Shown one piece after another: positions 40,396 through 49,850 of a DNA stretch of 64,000 nucleotides. The notes under the pieces are model-generated. The model worked only from the letters and a program-made list of their open reading frames with translations, made no database searches and was not told where the DNA came from. The translations under genes and the position numbers were made by a program. Where the stretch lies: positions 45,800 to 109,799 of the forward strand of contig NZ_JAMXMY010000030.1 of assembly GCF_024055795.1 (NCBI RefSeq), in the 5' to 3' direction. The stretch is from Actinoallomurus purpureus. Lineage in GTDB: Bacteria; Actinomycetota; Actinomycetes; Streptosporangiales; Streptosporangiaceae. Position 1 is the stretch's first letter; each line of letters starts with the position of its first letter.

Positions 40396-41090
40396 GGAAG
40401 GCCCAGCAGGTCGGCCATGCGCTGGACGGTGTGGTCGAAGAACGCGTCGGCGGGGTCGAGGGTGTTGGCGTACTGGCCGAACAGCTCGAACGTGACCATG
40501 CCGAACAGCTCGGTCCAGGCGACCGCGCCCCGAACGAGCGGGGGGCCGGGCACGTCCGGAGCGGCGAGCGCGGCGATGACCGTCGCCTGCTCGGCCAGGA
40601 TCGGCGGCAGGGGATGCTCGTCCGCCGGGGTGGTCAGTGCGCCGGCCTCGTACGCGTCGCGGATGATGCCCATGATCGTGATCGGGACGCGGGAGGCGGG
40701 GGCGATCGTCGTCTCGGGGGCGTGGTACCCCGGCACCGGCGAGCCGTAGACCAGCGCGTACTCGTGGGGGTGCGCGGTCGCCCAGGCGCGTACGGTCCGG
40801 CAGACCGCCTGCCAACGGGCACGGAAGCCGGCCGGGTCGGCGGCCCGGTCGGCTGCCTCCACCTCGTCGGCGAGCGCCGAGTAGGCGTCAATGATCAGTG
40901 CGGTGAGCAGCTCGTCGCGGCTGGCGAAGTAGCGGTACAACGCCGAGGAGACCATGCCCAGCTCGCGGGCCACGGCGCGCAGCGACAGCCCCTGGGCACC
41001 GGACACCGCCAGCCGTCGGCGCGCCTCGTCCTTGATCTCTCTCGTCAGTTCGGCTCTTGCCCGCTCGCGTGCGGTACGGCTCGCGCTCAT
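40392..41090 (-). CDS. TetR-family transcriptional regulator
   Basis: The 232-residue protein has an N-terminal HTH (AVARELGMVSSALYRYFASR) and a TetR_C_13-type ligand domain (WRAVCRTVRAWATAHPHEYA-like stretch AVCRTVRAWATAHPHEYALV). I use the ATG at 41090. It is divergent from the DDN-type reductase gene at 41211; two inverted repeats built on AGAGCA/TGCTCT lie between, fitting autoregulation and control of the reductase. Confidence 0.9.
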   Translation of the reverse strand: MSASRTARERARAELTREIKDEARRRLAVSGAQGLSLRAVARELGMVSSALYRYFASRDELLTALIIDAYSALADEVEAADRAADPAGFRARWQAVCRTVRAWATAHPHEYALVYGSPVPGYHAPETTIAPASRVPITIMGIIRDAYEAGALTTPADEHPLPPILAEQATVIAALAAPDVPGPPLVRGAVAWTELFGMVTFELFGQYANTLDPADAFFDHTVQRMADLLGLP

Positions 41091-41130
41091 GGACGCAGTG
41101 TCGCAGCAACGAGATCGCTGAACAAAATCG

Positions 41131-41192
41131 AGAGCACTGCTCTTGCTTCGATGGCATCTTCTGGTGCACACTGCTCTCAAGAGAGAGCAGTG
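41131..41192. promoter_or_regulatory. Two TetR operators
   Basis: AGAGCA-C-TGCTCT at 41131-41143 and CACTGCTCTC-AAGA-GAGAGCAGTG at 41169-41192 (perfect 10-bp arms) share the half-site TGCTCT. The second is 18 bases before the reductase start, the first nearer to the TetR start. Confidence 0.85.
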
Positions 41193-41210
41193 CTCACGAA
41201 AGGAGTCGAG

Positions 41211-41660
41211 ATGACCACCGCGACCGAGTCCCGGCACGTCCAGGCCGCCGGGATCGAGATCTACTTCAACAAGATCGTGCACTTCCTGACCCGGAAGGGG
41301 ATCAGTCTCTTCGGCACGCGCATCCTCGCCGTCCGGGGCCGCGCCAGCGGCGAGTGGCGCACCAACCCCGTCAACCTGCTCACCTACGACGGCGTGCGCT
41401 ATCTGGTCGCCCCGCGCGGCCACACCCAGTGGGTGCGCAACATCCGGGTCGCCGGCGGGGGCGAGCTGCGCCTGGGCCGCCGCACCGAGCCGTTCACCGT
41501 TTCCGAGCTACCGGACGAGCTGAAGGTCCCGCTGCTGCGCCACTATTTCAAACGGTGGGGCTGGGAGGTCGCCCGGTTCTTCGACGAGGACATCAAGGAC
41601 GCCGACGACGAACGGCTCGCGGCCATCGCGCCGACCGTCCCGGTCTTCCGCATCGGCTGA
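41211..41660 (+). CDS. DDN-type F420-dependent nitroreductase-family protein
   Basis: The 149-residue protein matches the deazaflavin-dependent nitroreductase (DDN) family: FNKIVHFLTRKGISLFGTRI, LAVRGRASGEWRTNPVNLLT and YLVAPRGHTQWVRNIRVAGG. It has a split beta-barrel that binds F420H2. Such enzymes reduce quinones or xenobiotics. The ATG at 41211 follows AAAGGAG. Its divergent TetR and two operators indicate induction by an unknown compound. Confidence 0.92.
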   Translation: MTTATESRHVQAAGIEIYFNKIVHFLTRKGISLFGTRILAVRGRASGEWRTNPVNLLTYDGVRYLVAPRGHTQWVRNIRVAGGGELRLGRRTEPFTVSELPDELKVPLLRHYFKRWGWEVARFFDEDIKDADDERLAAIAPTVPVFRIG

Positions 41661-41661
41661 G

Positions 41662-43314
41662 TCAGATCTCCTCGTCGCTGTAGACGGCGTCGGCGTCGAC
41701 GATGCGGTAGGCGTACCCCTGCTCGGCGAGGAAGCGCTGCCGGTGGGCGGCATAGTCCTGGTCCAGGGTGTCGCGGGCGACGACCGAGTAGAACCGTGCG
41801 CCCTTGCCCGACGCCTTCGGGCGCAGGACGCGGCCGAGCCGCTGCGCCTCCTCCTGCCGCGAGCCGAACGTCCCCGACACCTGGATGGCGACGGCGGCCT
41901 CGGGCAGGTCGATCGAGAAGTTGGCGACCTTCGAGACGATCAGGACCTGCAGCTCCCCGCTGCGGAACGCGTCGAACAGCCGCTCCCGTTCCTTGATCTT
42001 GGTCTCGCCCTTGATGACGGGCGCGTCGAGGCGTTCGCCGAGTTCGTCGAGCTGGTCGATGTACTGGCCGATGACGAGCAGCTGCTCGCCGCGGTGGCGT
42101 TCGACCAGGGCCTCGACGACCGAGGTCTTGCTGGCGGTCGTCGCGCAGAAGCGGTAGCGGTCCTCCTGCTCGGCGGTGGCGTAGGCGAGGCGCTCGGAGT
42201 CGGTCAGCGTCACGCGGACCTCGACGCAGTCGGCCGGGGCGATCCAGCCCTGCGCCTCCATCTCCTTCCACGGCGCGTCGTACCGCTTCGGGCCGATGAG
42301 GGAGAACACGTCGCCCTCGCGGCCGTCTTCGCGGACGAGCGTCGCGGTCAGGCCGAGGCGGCGCCGGGTCTGCAGGTCGGCGGTCATCCGGAAGATCGGC
42401 GCGGGCAGCAGGTGTACCTCGTCGTACAGGACGAGGCCCCAGTCGCGGGCGTCGAACAGCTCCAGGTGGGAGTAGACGCCCTTCCGGCGGGTGGTCATGA
42501 CCTGGTAGGTCGCGATCGTCACCGGCCGGATCTCCTTCTTGGTGCCGCTGTACTCGCCGATCTCCTCCTCGGTGAGCGACGTGCGCCGCAGCAGCTCCTG
42601 TTTCCACTGGTGCGCCGAGACGGTGTTGGTGACGAGGATCAGCGTGGTCGCGGAGGCGTGGGCCATCGCGGCGGCGCCGACGATCGTCTTGCCCGCGCCG
42701 CAGGGGAGGACGACGACGCCCGAGCCGCCGTGCCAGAACGACTCGGCGGCGTCGCGCTGGTACGAGCGCAGCTCCCAGCCGTTCTCCTTGAGGGCGATCG
42801 GGTGGGCCTCGCCGTCGACGTACCCGGCGAGGTCCTCGGCCGGCCAGCCGATCTTCAGCAGGGCCTGCTTGAGGGTGCCCCGCTCGCTGGGGTGGACGGC
42901 CACGCTGTCGTCGTCGACGCGCTGGCCGAACATCGACGCGAGCTTCTTGGACCGCAGCACCTCTTCGAGCACCGCGCGGTCCGACGACGCGAGCACGAGG
43001 CCGTACATCGGGTGCTTCTCCAGCCGCAGCCGGCCGTACCGGCCCATCGTGTCGGTGACGTCGACGAGCAGCGCGTGCGGCACCGGGTAGCGCGCGTAGG
43101 TGATGAGCGCGTCGATCACCTGCTCGGCGTCGTGGCCTGCGGCACGGGCGTTCCACAGGGCCAGCGGGGTGATCCGGTAGGTGTGGACGTGCTCGGGCGC
43201 ACGCTCCAGCTCGGCGAACGGCGCGATCGCCTTCCGGCACGCGTTCGCCGCGTCGTGGTCGACCTCGAGCAGCAGGGTCTTGTCGGACTGGACGATGAGC
43301 GGGCCGTCGGTCAC
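41662..43314 (-). CDS. XPB/Ssl2-type DNA repair helicase
   Basis: The 550-residue SF2 helicase has a C-terminal and N-terminal RecA pair: Q-like ENGWELRSYQRDAAESFWHG, Walker A PCGAGKTIVGAAAMAHA, DEVH box VLYDEVHLLPAP, motif III GLTATL and motif VI QRLGRVLRPKASGKGARFYS. An N-terminal helicase-associated domain precedes them. It is the bacterial homologue of XPB, an ATP-dependent 3'-5' helicase. The GTG start follows AGAAAGG. Its usual partner, the helicase-associated WYL protein, is at 45310 on the same strand, but a truncation scar lies between. Confidence 0.95.
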   Translation of the reverse strand: MTDGPLIVQSDKTLLLEVDHDAANACRKAIAPFAELERAPEHVHTYRITPLALWNARAAGHDAEQVIDALITYARYPVPHALLVDVTDTMGRYGRLRLEKHPMYGLVLASSDRAVLEEVLRSKKLASMFGQRVDDDSVAVHPSERGTLKQALLKIGWPAEDLAGYVDGEAHPIALKENGWELRSYQRDAAESFWHGGSGVVVLPCGAGKTIVGAAAMAHASATTLILVTNTVSAHQWKQELLRRTSLTEEEIGEYSGTKKEIRPVTIATYQVMTTRRKGVYSHLELFDARDWGLVLYDEVHLLPAPIFRMTADLQTRRRLGLTATLVREDGREGDVFSLIGPKRYDAPWKEMEAQGWIAPADCVEVRVTLTDSERLAYATAEQEDRYRFCATTASKTSVVEALVERHRGEQLLVIGQYIDQLDELGERLDAPVIKGETKIKERERLFDAFRSGELQVLIVSKVANFSIDLPEAAVAIQVSGTFGSRQEEAQRLGRVLRPKASGKGARFYSVVARDTLDQDYAAHRQRFLAEQGYAYRIVDADAVYSDEEI

Positions 43315-43388
43315 GTGGTGCCTTTCTGGCGGTGGGGTCTCAGTGTCCAACAGTCGGAGACCCCGTGAGGCTTCCCGCGCCCGATCGG

Positions 43389-43865
43389 TCAGTACGTGCC
43401 GGAGGTGGAGCTGGAGTGGTTGCTGAACGTGCCGATGCTGTACAGCACCACGAACAGGACGACCATCAACACGATGTTGAGGGCGAAGCACACCCATGAC
43501 CACAGGGTCAGCTGCTTGGCCGACTCGGGGTCGGTGTTGTTACGGTTCATGGAGATCGCGGCGAGGATGATCCCGGGCAGCCAGGCGACGCCGCCGCAGC
43601 ACAGCAGGGCGGCGACGATGTTGGCGACCAGCGCGCCGACCGCGCCCGCGTTGGAGCCGCCGGGCGGCGCGCCCGGCGGCCCGTAGTATCCGTAGCCCTG
43701 CTGCCCGTACGGGTTCTGCTGCCCGTACGGACCCTGCTGGGCGTACGGGTCCTGCCAGCCGGGCTGGGTGCTCTGCCAGCCCGGCTGGCCGTAGGCGTCC
43801 TGCCCGTGAGGGGTCTGGCCCTGGGGGTTCTGGCCGTACTGCCCATACGGGTCCTGCCATGTCAC
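43389..43865 (-). CDS. Gln/Tyr/Gly-rich membrane protein (DUF4190-like)
   Basis: The 158-residue protein has an N-terminal low-complexity part (about 1-70) of repeats such as DPYGQYGQNPQGQ and QQGPYGQQNPYGQQGYGYYG, then two membrane helices (VANIVAALLCCGGVAWLPGI and CFALNIVLMVVLFVVLYSIG). It resembles actinobacterial DUF4190/TM2-like proteins. The prion-like N-terminus might bind other proteins. Single gene, start at 43865. Confidence 0.85.
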   Translation of the reverse strand: MTWQDPYGQYGQNPQGQTPHGQDAYGQPGWQSTQPGWQDPYAQQGPYGQQNPYGQQGYGYYGPPGAPPGGSNAGAVGALVANIVAALLCCGGVAWLPGIILAAISMNRNNTDPESAKQLTLWSWVCFALNIVLMVVLFVVLYSIGTFSNHSSSTSGTY

Positions 43866-43972
43866 GGTGAGCCCCCAGGTCGAAAGTCCGAGGATGTAAC
43901 GACGCGCCTAAGCATGGCGGATGAGTACGACTCATTCGATCATTGTTTGGTTCCATCTTGCCGCCTAAGACC

Positions 43973-44488
43973 TCAATTGTCGCTGGGACTTTCCGGGTCG
44001 GCGAGGAACAGACCCAGGACGAGGGCGCCGACCGGGACCGCGCACAGACTCAGGAAGACGCCCTGCGGGCCGTACGCCTGGGCGACGAGGCCGAACACCG
44101 GCGCGATCAGGCCGCCGACGCTGACCCCCAGGCCCAGGGTGACCCCGGCGGCCGTGCCAGGCCGCGTCGGCAGGTAGTCCTGGCCGAGCTTGACGAGCAC
44201 CGCGAACGGGATGTTCAGCGCGATGCCGCTGAGCACGGCGAACAGCAGCGGCACGGCCGGGCCGGGGGCGAGGCGGAGCCCGACCAGTGCCGGGATCGCC
44301 AGGACGCCGCCGAGCTGCACGGTACGGACCAGGCCGATCCGGTCGGCGACGCGGCCGCCGAGCAGGGTCCCGGCGACGCCGCCGACGAGGAAGCACGCCA
44401 GCGCGCCGCCGGCGACCTCGCGCGACGCGTGCAGGTGCCGGATCCAGTACAGCTCGATGAAGGTGTTGACGCCGAAGAAGGCACCGAA
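43973..44488 (-). pseudogene. MFS transporter, C-terminal remnant
   Basis: The frame encodes FGVNTFIELYWIRHLHASRE, ACFLVGGVAGTLLGGRVADR and AGVTLGLGVSVGGLIAPVFG, the second half of a fosmidomycin-resistance-like MFS protein. The first five or six helices are missing. Upstream of 44488 the frame is antisense of an AraC fragment, so the break is exact to the base. Confidence 0.75.
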
Positions 44489-44713
44489 CGCACGCTCAGC
44501 CGCCTGTTCCGGGAGCAGACCGGGATGACCTTCCCCCAGTGGCGCGCCCAGCTGCGGCTGCACCACTCCCTGACCCTGCTCGCCACCGGTGCCCCGGTCA
44601 CCGCGGTCGCCACCGCCTGCGGCTTCCGCAGCCCCAGCGCGTTCATCGAGTCGTTCCGTCACGCCTTCGGCGTCACGCCGGGCCGGTACGCGGGCGGGGA
44701 CGGTCCGAACTGA
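44489..44713 (+). pseudogene. AraC regulator, C-terminal remnant
   Basis: The frame reads RTLSRLFREQTGMTFPQWRA, QLRLHHSLTLLATGAPVTAV and ATACGFRSPSAFIESFRHAF, an AraC-type HTH_18 C-terminus of 74 residues. The first half of the domain and the sensor are missing. It abuts the MFS remnant head to head. Confidence 0.8.
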
Positions 44714-44766
44714 GTCTTTGCGGCTCCGGGGGTTGGCGATGGGCGCGGCTCGGCAACGATCACCAC

Positions 44767-45204
44767 GTGACGCAGGTGATGAGCGTGGGGGAGCGCGAGG
44801 CGTTCCTTGCGGGTGTGCGCCTCGGCGTGCTGAGCGTGTCCGAGAGCGATGGCGACCGGGCTCCGGTGGCGGTTCCGATGTGGTACTCCTACGAGCCCGG
44901 CGGCGAGCTGTACTTCATCACCGGGGCGAAGAGCCGCAAGGCCGAGCTGATCAGGGAGGCCGGCCGCGTCACGCTGTGCGTGCACAACGACGACCCGCCC
45001 TACCGGTATGTCAGCGTGGAGGGACCGGTCACCGCCGTCGACGAGCCGGTGGGGGAGACGGAGCGCGCCGACCTGGCACACCGCTACCTCGGGCCGGATC
45101 TGGGCGATCGCTACCTGGGCAGCACGACCGGAGAAGGTCTCGCGCTGTTCCGGGTCCGCCCCGAGCACTGGTCCAGCGCCGACTTCGGCAAGCGCGGGGA
45201 ATGA
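44767..45204 (+). CDS. PPOX-class (FMN/F420-binding split barrel) protein
   Basis: The 145-residue protein has the pyridoxamine-5'-phosphate-oxidase-like fold: GVRLGVLSVSESDGDRAPVA, VPMWYSYEPGGELYFITGAK and KAELIREAGRVTLCVHNDDP. It may bind FMN or F420. I start at the GTG at 44767; an ATG at 44779 is possible. It is intact and follows the AraC remnant. It ends at a strong bidirectional terminator. Confidence 0.85.
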   Translation: MTQVMSVGEREAFLAGVRLGVLSVSESDGDRAPVAVPMWYSYEPGGELYFITGAKSRKAELIREAGRVTLCVHNDDPPYRYVSVEGPVTAVDEPVGETERADLAHRYLGPDLGDRYLGSTTGEGLALFRVRPEHWSSADFGKRGE

Positions 45205-45255
45205 CCGCTGTCGGGTTCGAACCGCGCCGCCGCGAGATACGGCCGTGAAAATGCG

Positions 45256-45296
45256 ATGGGTCGAGGGGCCGCATTCGGTGCGGCCCCTCGACCCAT
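45256..45296. terminator. Bidirectional terminator (18-bp stem)
   Basis: ATGGGTCGAGGGGCCGCA pairs perfectly with its complement around a TTCGG loop. It separates the convergent genes ending at 45204 and 45310. Confidence 0.92.
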
Positions 45297-45309
45297 TTCA
45301 ATATTCAGG

Positions 45310-47652
45310 TCAGGATGAGCCGTCGACGTCGGCGACGCCGGTGATGCGGTGCAGGGCGAACCGCTGGACGGCGGCCCGCGTCGCGTCGTACGCGGTGAGG
45401 AACCCGCCCTCCACGCGCGCCGGCTCGATGATGCGGCTGGACGCCTGCCCCTGCTGGTCGAGGTAGCCGATCCACACGCGGGAGCCCCGGTCGGCCGCCT
45501 GCCGCAGCTGCTTGACCATCGCCATGGCGGGGGAGCGCGGCGGCGCTCCCTCCGGGGCGGTGGCCCGCGCGGCCCGCTCGCCGGCCCGCAGCGCGCGCAC
45601 GGCCGCCGTCACGACCGACGCGTCCGGGCCGGCCACGGCGACCTGGGAGTGGTGCGCCGGCTCGTACGTGCCGTGGGTGGTCTCGGAACGTCGCGCGTCG
45701 AGGCGGGTGATCACGACGGAGCCCTCCGGCGACTCGGCCACCGGCGCGTACCCCAGGGCGCGCAGGGACTCCAGGAGCTCGCCGCGGGAGGCACGGGAGG
45801 CCAGGACGGTCGGCGCGAGCCGGTGCAGCCGGAGCTGTTCCGACCGCCGGTCGGCGAGGATCTCGTCGAGAACGGCAGGATCATCGGATCGGATGTACGC
45901 CGAGGCGACGCCGACCCGCAGGCGGCCGTGCCGGCGGGCGACGTCCTCGATGAGGTAGGTCAGCGGCTGCGGCAGGTCGGTGGCCGAATGCCGTTTGAGC
46001 AGATCGATCAGCTCGGACGCCCCACGGCCCGCGTCGAGGGCGCGGCGCACCGATCCGGGCGTGAAGCGGTAGACGGTGGCGCCACCGGTCGACTCGACGT
46101 CGGCGGCGAGCGCGAGCTCACGGGCCAGGTCACTGACGAGCGGGCCGGGAGCGACCGCCGTCAGGTCGGCCTGGATGAGCACGTGATCGACCGGCTCGGG
46201 CAGCACCGAGGCCAGCGCCTTGGCGGTGTCGCCGCCCGACAGCAGACCACGGGCGTGGCCGGACAGCGCGCCGAGGCCGGTGACCCCGAGTGTCTCGGCC
46301 TCGCGGAGGGTCCAGCGCACGAGGCGCTCGCGCAGTGTGCCGCCCCGGCGCGGCTGCTGCCAGGTGAGGTAGGCGAACACCTCGTCGGCGCCCGGTGCCG
46401 TGCCCGGCTTGGCGTCGGCGAGGGCGCCGAGCACCGACCGGCGCACCTGCGGGGAACTGACCCGTACGGCCTCGTCGGACAGCGCGTTGATGAGACGCTC
46501 GCGGTCGTCCCGCTCGCCCGCGAGGCCGGGCGCCCGGTCGGTCACCAGCCACGCGGTGGCCAGGTCGGCCCAGCGACGCTCGACGTCGCGCAGCCGCCAC
46601 AGGTCGAACGCCGGGGTCGGCAGCCACCGCGCGCCCGCCGGGCCGTCGTGGTCGCCGTCGCGGGCCAGCAGCCCGGCGGCGTACGCAACCTCGATCAGCA
46701 GCGCGGCCGTCCACTCCGGCACGTCGAGTTCGGTCGCGGTGGAGCGCAGGTCACGGATGCCGAGGCCGCCGCCGCGCAGCACGCCGGGCGGGTCGATGCC
46801 CCAGCGGTCGAGCAGTTCCTCGGCGGAGCGCACGAAGGTGAACGCCTGGCCGCCGGCGGTGCGGTCGACCAGCCGGGCCGAGCGGGCGGTGCCGCCAAGG
46901 GGCGGCGGCGTCGTCCGCAGCTCGGCGAACACCCGGCCGCCCCGCAGGTGCAGCCCGACCTCCCGAGGCAACGTCACGGTGCGGTCGTCGGTCGCGGCCA
47001 GCAGGCCGCGCGCGAGGAGGTGTTCGATGGGGGACGAGGCCGTGGCGAGGGTGACGGGCCGGCGGGCGCCGTCGACCCGGCCGACGGGCGGCCCCCACGC
47101 GAGCCGGTCGAGGGCGGCCCTCGCCTCCGGGCCCGCGTCCTCGACCAGTGCGCCGATCCGGGCGGGAATGTCGTCGACCGACTCCAGGCCGAGGTCGTCG
47201 AGCAGCTCCGCCAGCCGGTCCGAGGAGTAGGACGCGAACGCCTCCCGGAGGGGCGGGCCCAGGCCGGCCGGGTGGGGGATGACCTGCCGTCCGCCGGGCA
47301 CGACCCGCAGGGCGTCGTCCTCGCCCCAGACCAGGGCCAGGGAACGGAGCCGGTCCACCGCGTCACGGATGCGGGCGCGGGCGGACGGCTCGGCCGCGAC
47401 GGCCGCCAGGAGATCGTCGTAGGCGGTGGGCGACGGCAGCACCAGCAGCGCCTCGAAGATGTTCAGCGCGAGCCGGTCGAGGCGGTCGAGCGCCCGCGAC
47501 ACGGCGGATGCCGCGGATGCCCGGGCGGCCAGTGCTCCCATGTCCGCTGGCACGGGGGTGATCAGCTCGGGGCGGGCGGCGAAGAGGGCGCGCAACCCGT
47601 CGTCGTCGCGTGCCCGCAGCCAGTCGGCGTAGGTATCCGTGCTCACGACCAC
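45310..47652 (-). CDS. Helicase-associated (XPB_Ssl2 N-domain) protein with WYL-like end
   Basis: The 780-residue protein has no helicase motifs. It has repeated helical domains (AYDDLLAAVAAEPSARARIR, PPGVLRGGGLGIRDLRSTAT), a helicase-associated domain (PEPVDHVLIQADLTAVAPGP, AADVESTGGATVYRFTPGSV) and a C-terminal WYL-like part (SRVWIGYLDQQGQASSRIIE). It pairs with XPB helicase in actinobacteria and may regulate or load it. Start at a GTG at 47652, near an in-frame GTG at 47643. The XPB gene is 2 kb downstream on the same strand. Confidence 0.9.
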   Translation of the reverse strand: MVVSTDTYADWLRARDDDGLRALFAARPELITPVPADMGALAARASAASAVSRALDRLDRLALNIFEALLVLPSPTAYDDLLAAVAAEPSARARIRDAVDRLRSLALVWGEDDALRVVPGGRQVIPHPAGLGPPLREAFASYSSDRLAELLDDLGLESVDDIPARIGALVEDAGPEARAALDRLAWGPPVGRVDGARRPVTLATASSPIEHLLARGLLAATDDRTVTLPREVGLHLRGGRVFAELRTTPPPLGGTARSARLVDRTAGGQAFTFVRSAEELLDRWGIDPPGVLRGGGLGIRDLRSTATELDVPEWTAALLIEVAYAAGLLARDGDHDGPAGARWLPTPAFDLWRLRDVERRWADLATAWLVTDRAPGLAGERDDRERLINALSDEAVRVSSPQVRRSVLGALADAKPGTAPGADEVFAYLTWQQPRRGGTLRERLVRWTLREAETLGVTGLGALSGHARGLLSGGDTAKALASVLPEPVDHVLIQADLTAVAPGPLVSDLARELALAADVESTGGATVYRFTPGSVRRALDAGRGASELIDLLKRHSATDLPQPLTYLIEDVARRHGRLRVGVASAYIRSDDPAVLDEILADRRSEQLRLHRLAPTVLASRASRGELLESLRALGYAPVAESPEGSVVITRLDARRSETTHGTYEPAHHSQVAVAGPDASVVTAAVRALRAGERAARATAPEGAPPRSPAMAMVKQLRQAADRGSRVWIGYLDQQGQASSRIIEPARVEGGFLTAYDATRAAVQRFALHRITGVADVDGSS

Positions 47653-47778
47653 AACGGTATTCGTGGATGACGACCTGATGGTCCCGCTCGGGGACGGAAT
47701 CGATGCTGCGCGCCCGGCCCCACGACCGCGTCCGGGCCGCGCTCGGCGATCGCACGAAACCCGGACGCGGTCGGGGTG

Positions 47779-49032
47779 TCAGGAGGTCGTGCCTGCGTGC
47801 GCCCCGGCGAGACGGCCCGCGGCCAGCCGGTCACTCCTGTTCACGAAGGTCAGCGCGGTCGCCGACATGAGCGCGAGGAGCAGCAGGACGAGCCAGGGCA
47901 GGCCTGACACGTTCAGCGCTCGGGACAGACCCATCGCGGCGGCGCTGAGCAGATTGCCGAGGACGGAACCGACTCCGGACAGCAGGTTGTTGACGCTGTA
48001 GTACGTCCCGATCCCGCGGTCGCCGGCGAGGTCGGCGATGGTCGCCATCTCGAACGGGAAGACCATCATCGTGCCGACGGTCAGGATCGCCGCGCACAGG
48101 AGGATGGGGAGCAGGCGGATGAGCGGCCCGCCGTGCGCGGGCGGGCGCATCAACGGGACGAACGCGACACCCATGACGATCAGGCCGCGCACCATGACCT
48201 GGCCGGGTGTCCAGCGCCGCTCGCACCACAGCGTGAGGCGGATTTGTCCCGCGAGGCCGAGGAGGGCCGACAGGACGAAGAGGGCCGTGATGCCGGCGCG
48301 TCCTCCGGACACCTGACGTACCTCGATCGGCAGGCCGAACGAGAGCTGGTAGACGAGTGAGTAGGACGCGCACATCGTCACGGCGAAGGCGAGGAAGACG
48401 CGGTCGCCGAGCGCCTCGCGCCACTCGGCCCAGAGCGGCCGTCGCGAGCCCGCGTGGACGCCGGCGCAGGTGGGCAGCGCCCACCACTGCACCAGCGTGA
48501 GGACGACGAAGACCCCGGCCGCCGCCGTGCACAGCGATTCGAACCCCGCGTGGACCAGCAGGATTCCGACGAGCGGGCCGATGAGCAGTCCGACCCGGCG
48601 GCAGACGCCCGCCAGGGCGAACGCCTCGACCTTCCGGTCGCTCTCCACCTGGGCGAGGTACGCGCGCCTGGCCGGGACGAACAGTGCGCGGGCGAGCCCG
48701 CTGAACACCGCTGCCCCGATCAGCCACGGAACGGCGCTGGACAGGCCGAACAGCACGGAGCCCACGGCCTCGAGTCCGCATCCGGCCACGAGCACCGGCT
48801 TGTAGCCGACACGGTCGCCCAACGTGCCGCCGATGGCGAACAGGCCCTCGCTGAAGTGGCGCAACCCCAGGAGGAGGCCGACGAGCCAGACCGCCAGCCC
48901 GATCCGGTGCGTCAGGTGGTCGGCGAGGTAGGGCGCGAGCATGAGGAGCCCGGCCGTCTCACCCATCTCGTTGACCAGCAGCACTTTGGCGGGGCGGCCC
49001 ATGGACCTGAACCCCCGCACCGTGGCGATCAC
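47779..49032 (-). CDS. MFS transporter
   Basis: The 417-residue protein has 12 helices with motif A GGTLGDRVGYKPVLVAGCGL and RAYLAQVESDRKVEAFALAG. It resembles MFS drug exporters (MdtH-like). I use the GTG at 49032 with AGGGAAA upstream; the longer frame to 49137 has no ribosome site. It is divergent from a MarR gene with an operator between, so MarR likely controls it. The stop lies 123 bases downstream of the start of the WYL gene. Confidence 0.88.
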   Translation of the reverse strand: MIATVRGFRSMGRPAKVLLVNEMGETAGLLMLAPYLADHLTHRIGLAVWLVGLLLGLRHFSEGLFAIGGTLGDRVGYKPVLVAGCGLEAVGSVLFGLSSAVPWLIGAAVFSGLARALFVPARRAYLAQVESDRKVEAFALAGVCRRVGLLIGPLVGILLVHAGFESLCTAAAGVFVVLTLVQWWALPTCAGVHAGSRRPLWAEWREALGDRVFLAFAVTMCASYSLVYQLSFGLPIEVRQVSGGRAGITALFVLSALLGLAGQIRLTLWCERRWTPGQVMVRGLIVMGVAFVPLMRPPAHGGPLIRLLPILLCAAILTVGTMMVFPFEMATIADLAGDRGIGTYYSVNNLLSGVGSVLGNLLSAAAMGLSRALNVSGLPWLVLLLLALMSATALTFVNRSDRLAAGRLAGAHAGTTS

Positions 49033-49252
49033 TGCGCTTTCCCTCGTACGGACATGGCTCTCCGATCGGACTGCGTGGGCGGCCGGAGGCGGGGGGAACC
49101 GCGGCCTGGGGTCCCCGGCACATGTGGTGGCCGACAACTCTATGGAGCGACTTCTTTACCATCCGTGACGAGTGGCGAAGTGGAGGGAGGACCCTTCCCT
49201 CGTCGCTACATCCTCAGAAGTCGCGGCAGCCTCGTCAGTCCCAGCAGAGCTG

Positions 49253-49275
49253 ATTACCTCTGCTTGAGAGGTAAT
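49253..49275. promoter_or_regulatory. MarR operator
   Basis: ATTACCTCT-GCTTG-AGAGGTAAT is a perfect 9-bp inverted repeat 10 bases before the MarR start and upstream of the divergent MFS gene. Confidence 0.85.
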
Positions 49276-49285
49276 ATGCGGATTT

Positions 49286-49795
49286 ATGGGCAGTGATGGC
49301 GTCCGGCTGGGCGGCGACCTCATGGACGTGACCATGGCGATGCGCCGCCTTGTGCGGCGCACGCTGCGTGGTGCGACGCCGCTGCCGGACCTGCGCCCGG
49401 CCCAGGTCGAGCTGATGCTCGTCGTCGACCGCAACCCCGGCGTGAGTGTCGCGGCGGCCGCGCGCGAGCTCCGGCTGGCCGACAACTCCGTGAGCACCCT
49501 GGTCAACCAGCTGGTCCGGGCCGGCATGTTGCGCCGGGAGACCGACCCGGACGACCGGCGGGCCGCCCGGCTGGAGCTCACAGAGGCCGCGCGCCGGCGT
49601 ATCGCGGACTGGCGGGACCGCCGGGCCCGCCTCGTCGGCGCCCGGCTCGAGGAGCTCTCCGACGAGGACCGGGCGTCGATCGCCGCCGCGCTGCCCGCCC
49701 TGCGCCGGCTGCTCGCCCGGCTCGCGGAGCCGGCCGACGACGGCCGCCCCGCCGCGACATCCGCGCACCCGTCTTCCGACAGGGGTGAGGCATGA
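49286..49795 (+). CDS. MarR-family transcriptional regulator
   Basis: The 169-residue protein has an HTH core VAAAARELRLADNSVSTLVN and the wing RRETDPDDRRAARLELTEAA. It may repress itself, the MFS gene on the other strand and the ABC genes downstream. Its end is 55 bases before the ABC ATPase start. Pro/Ser-rich tail. The ATG at 49286 directly follows the operator. Confidence 0.92.
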   Translation: MGSDGVRLGGDLMDVTMAMRRLVRRTLRGATPLPDLRPAQVELMLVVDRNPGVSVAAAARELRLADNSVSTLVNQLVRAGMLRRETDPDDRRAARLELTEAARRRIADWRDRRARLVGARLEELSDEDRASIAAALPALRRLLARLAEPADDGRPAATSAHPSSDRGEA

Positions 49796-49850
49796 GCGAG
49801 CGAATCGAAAGCACAGTGCGCCCGGTCACTTCTCCGACGAAGGAGGCCAC

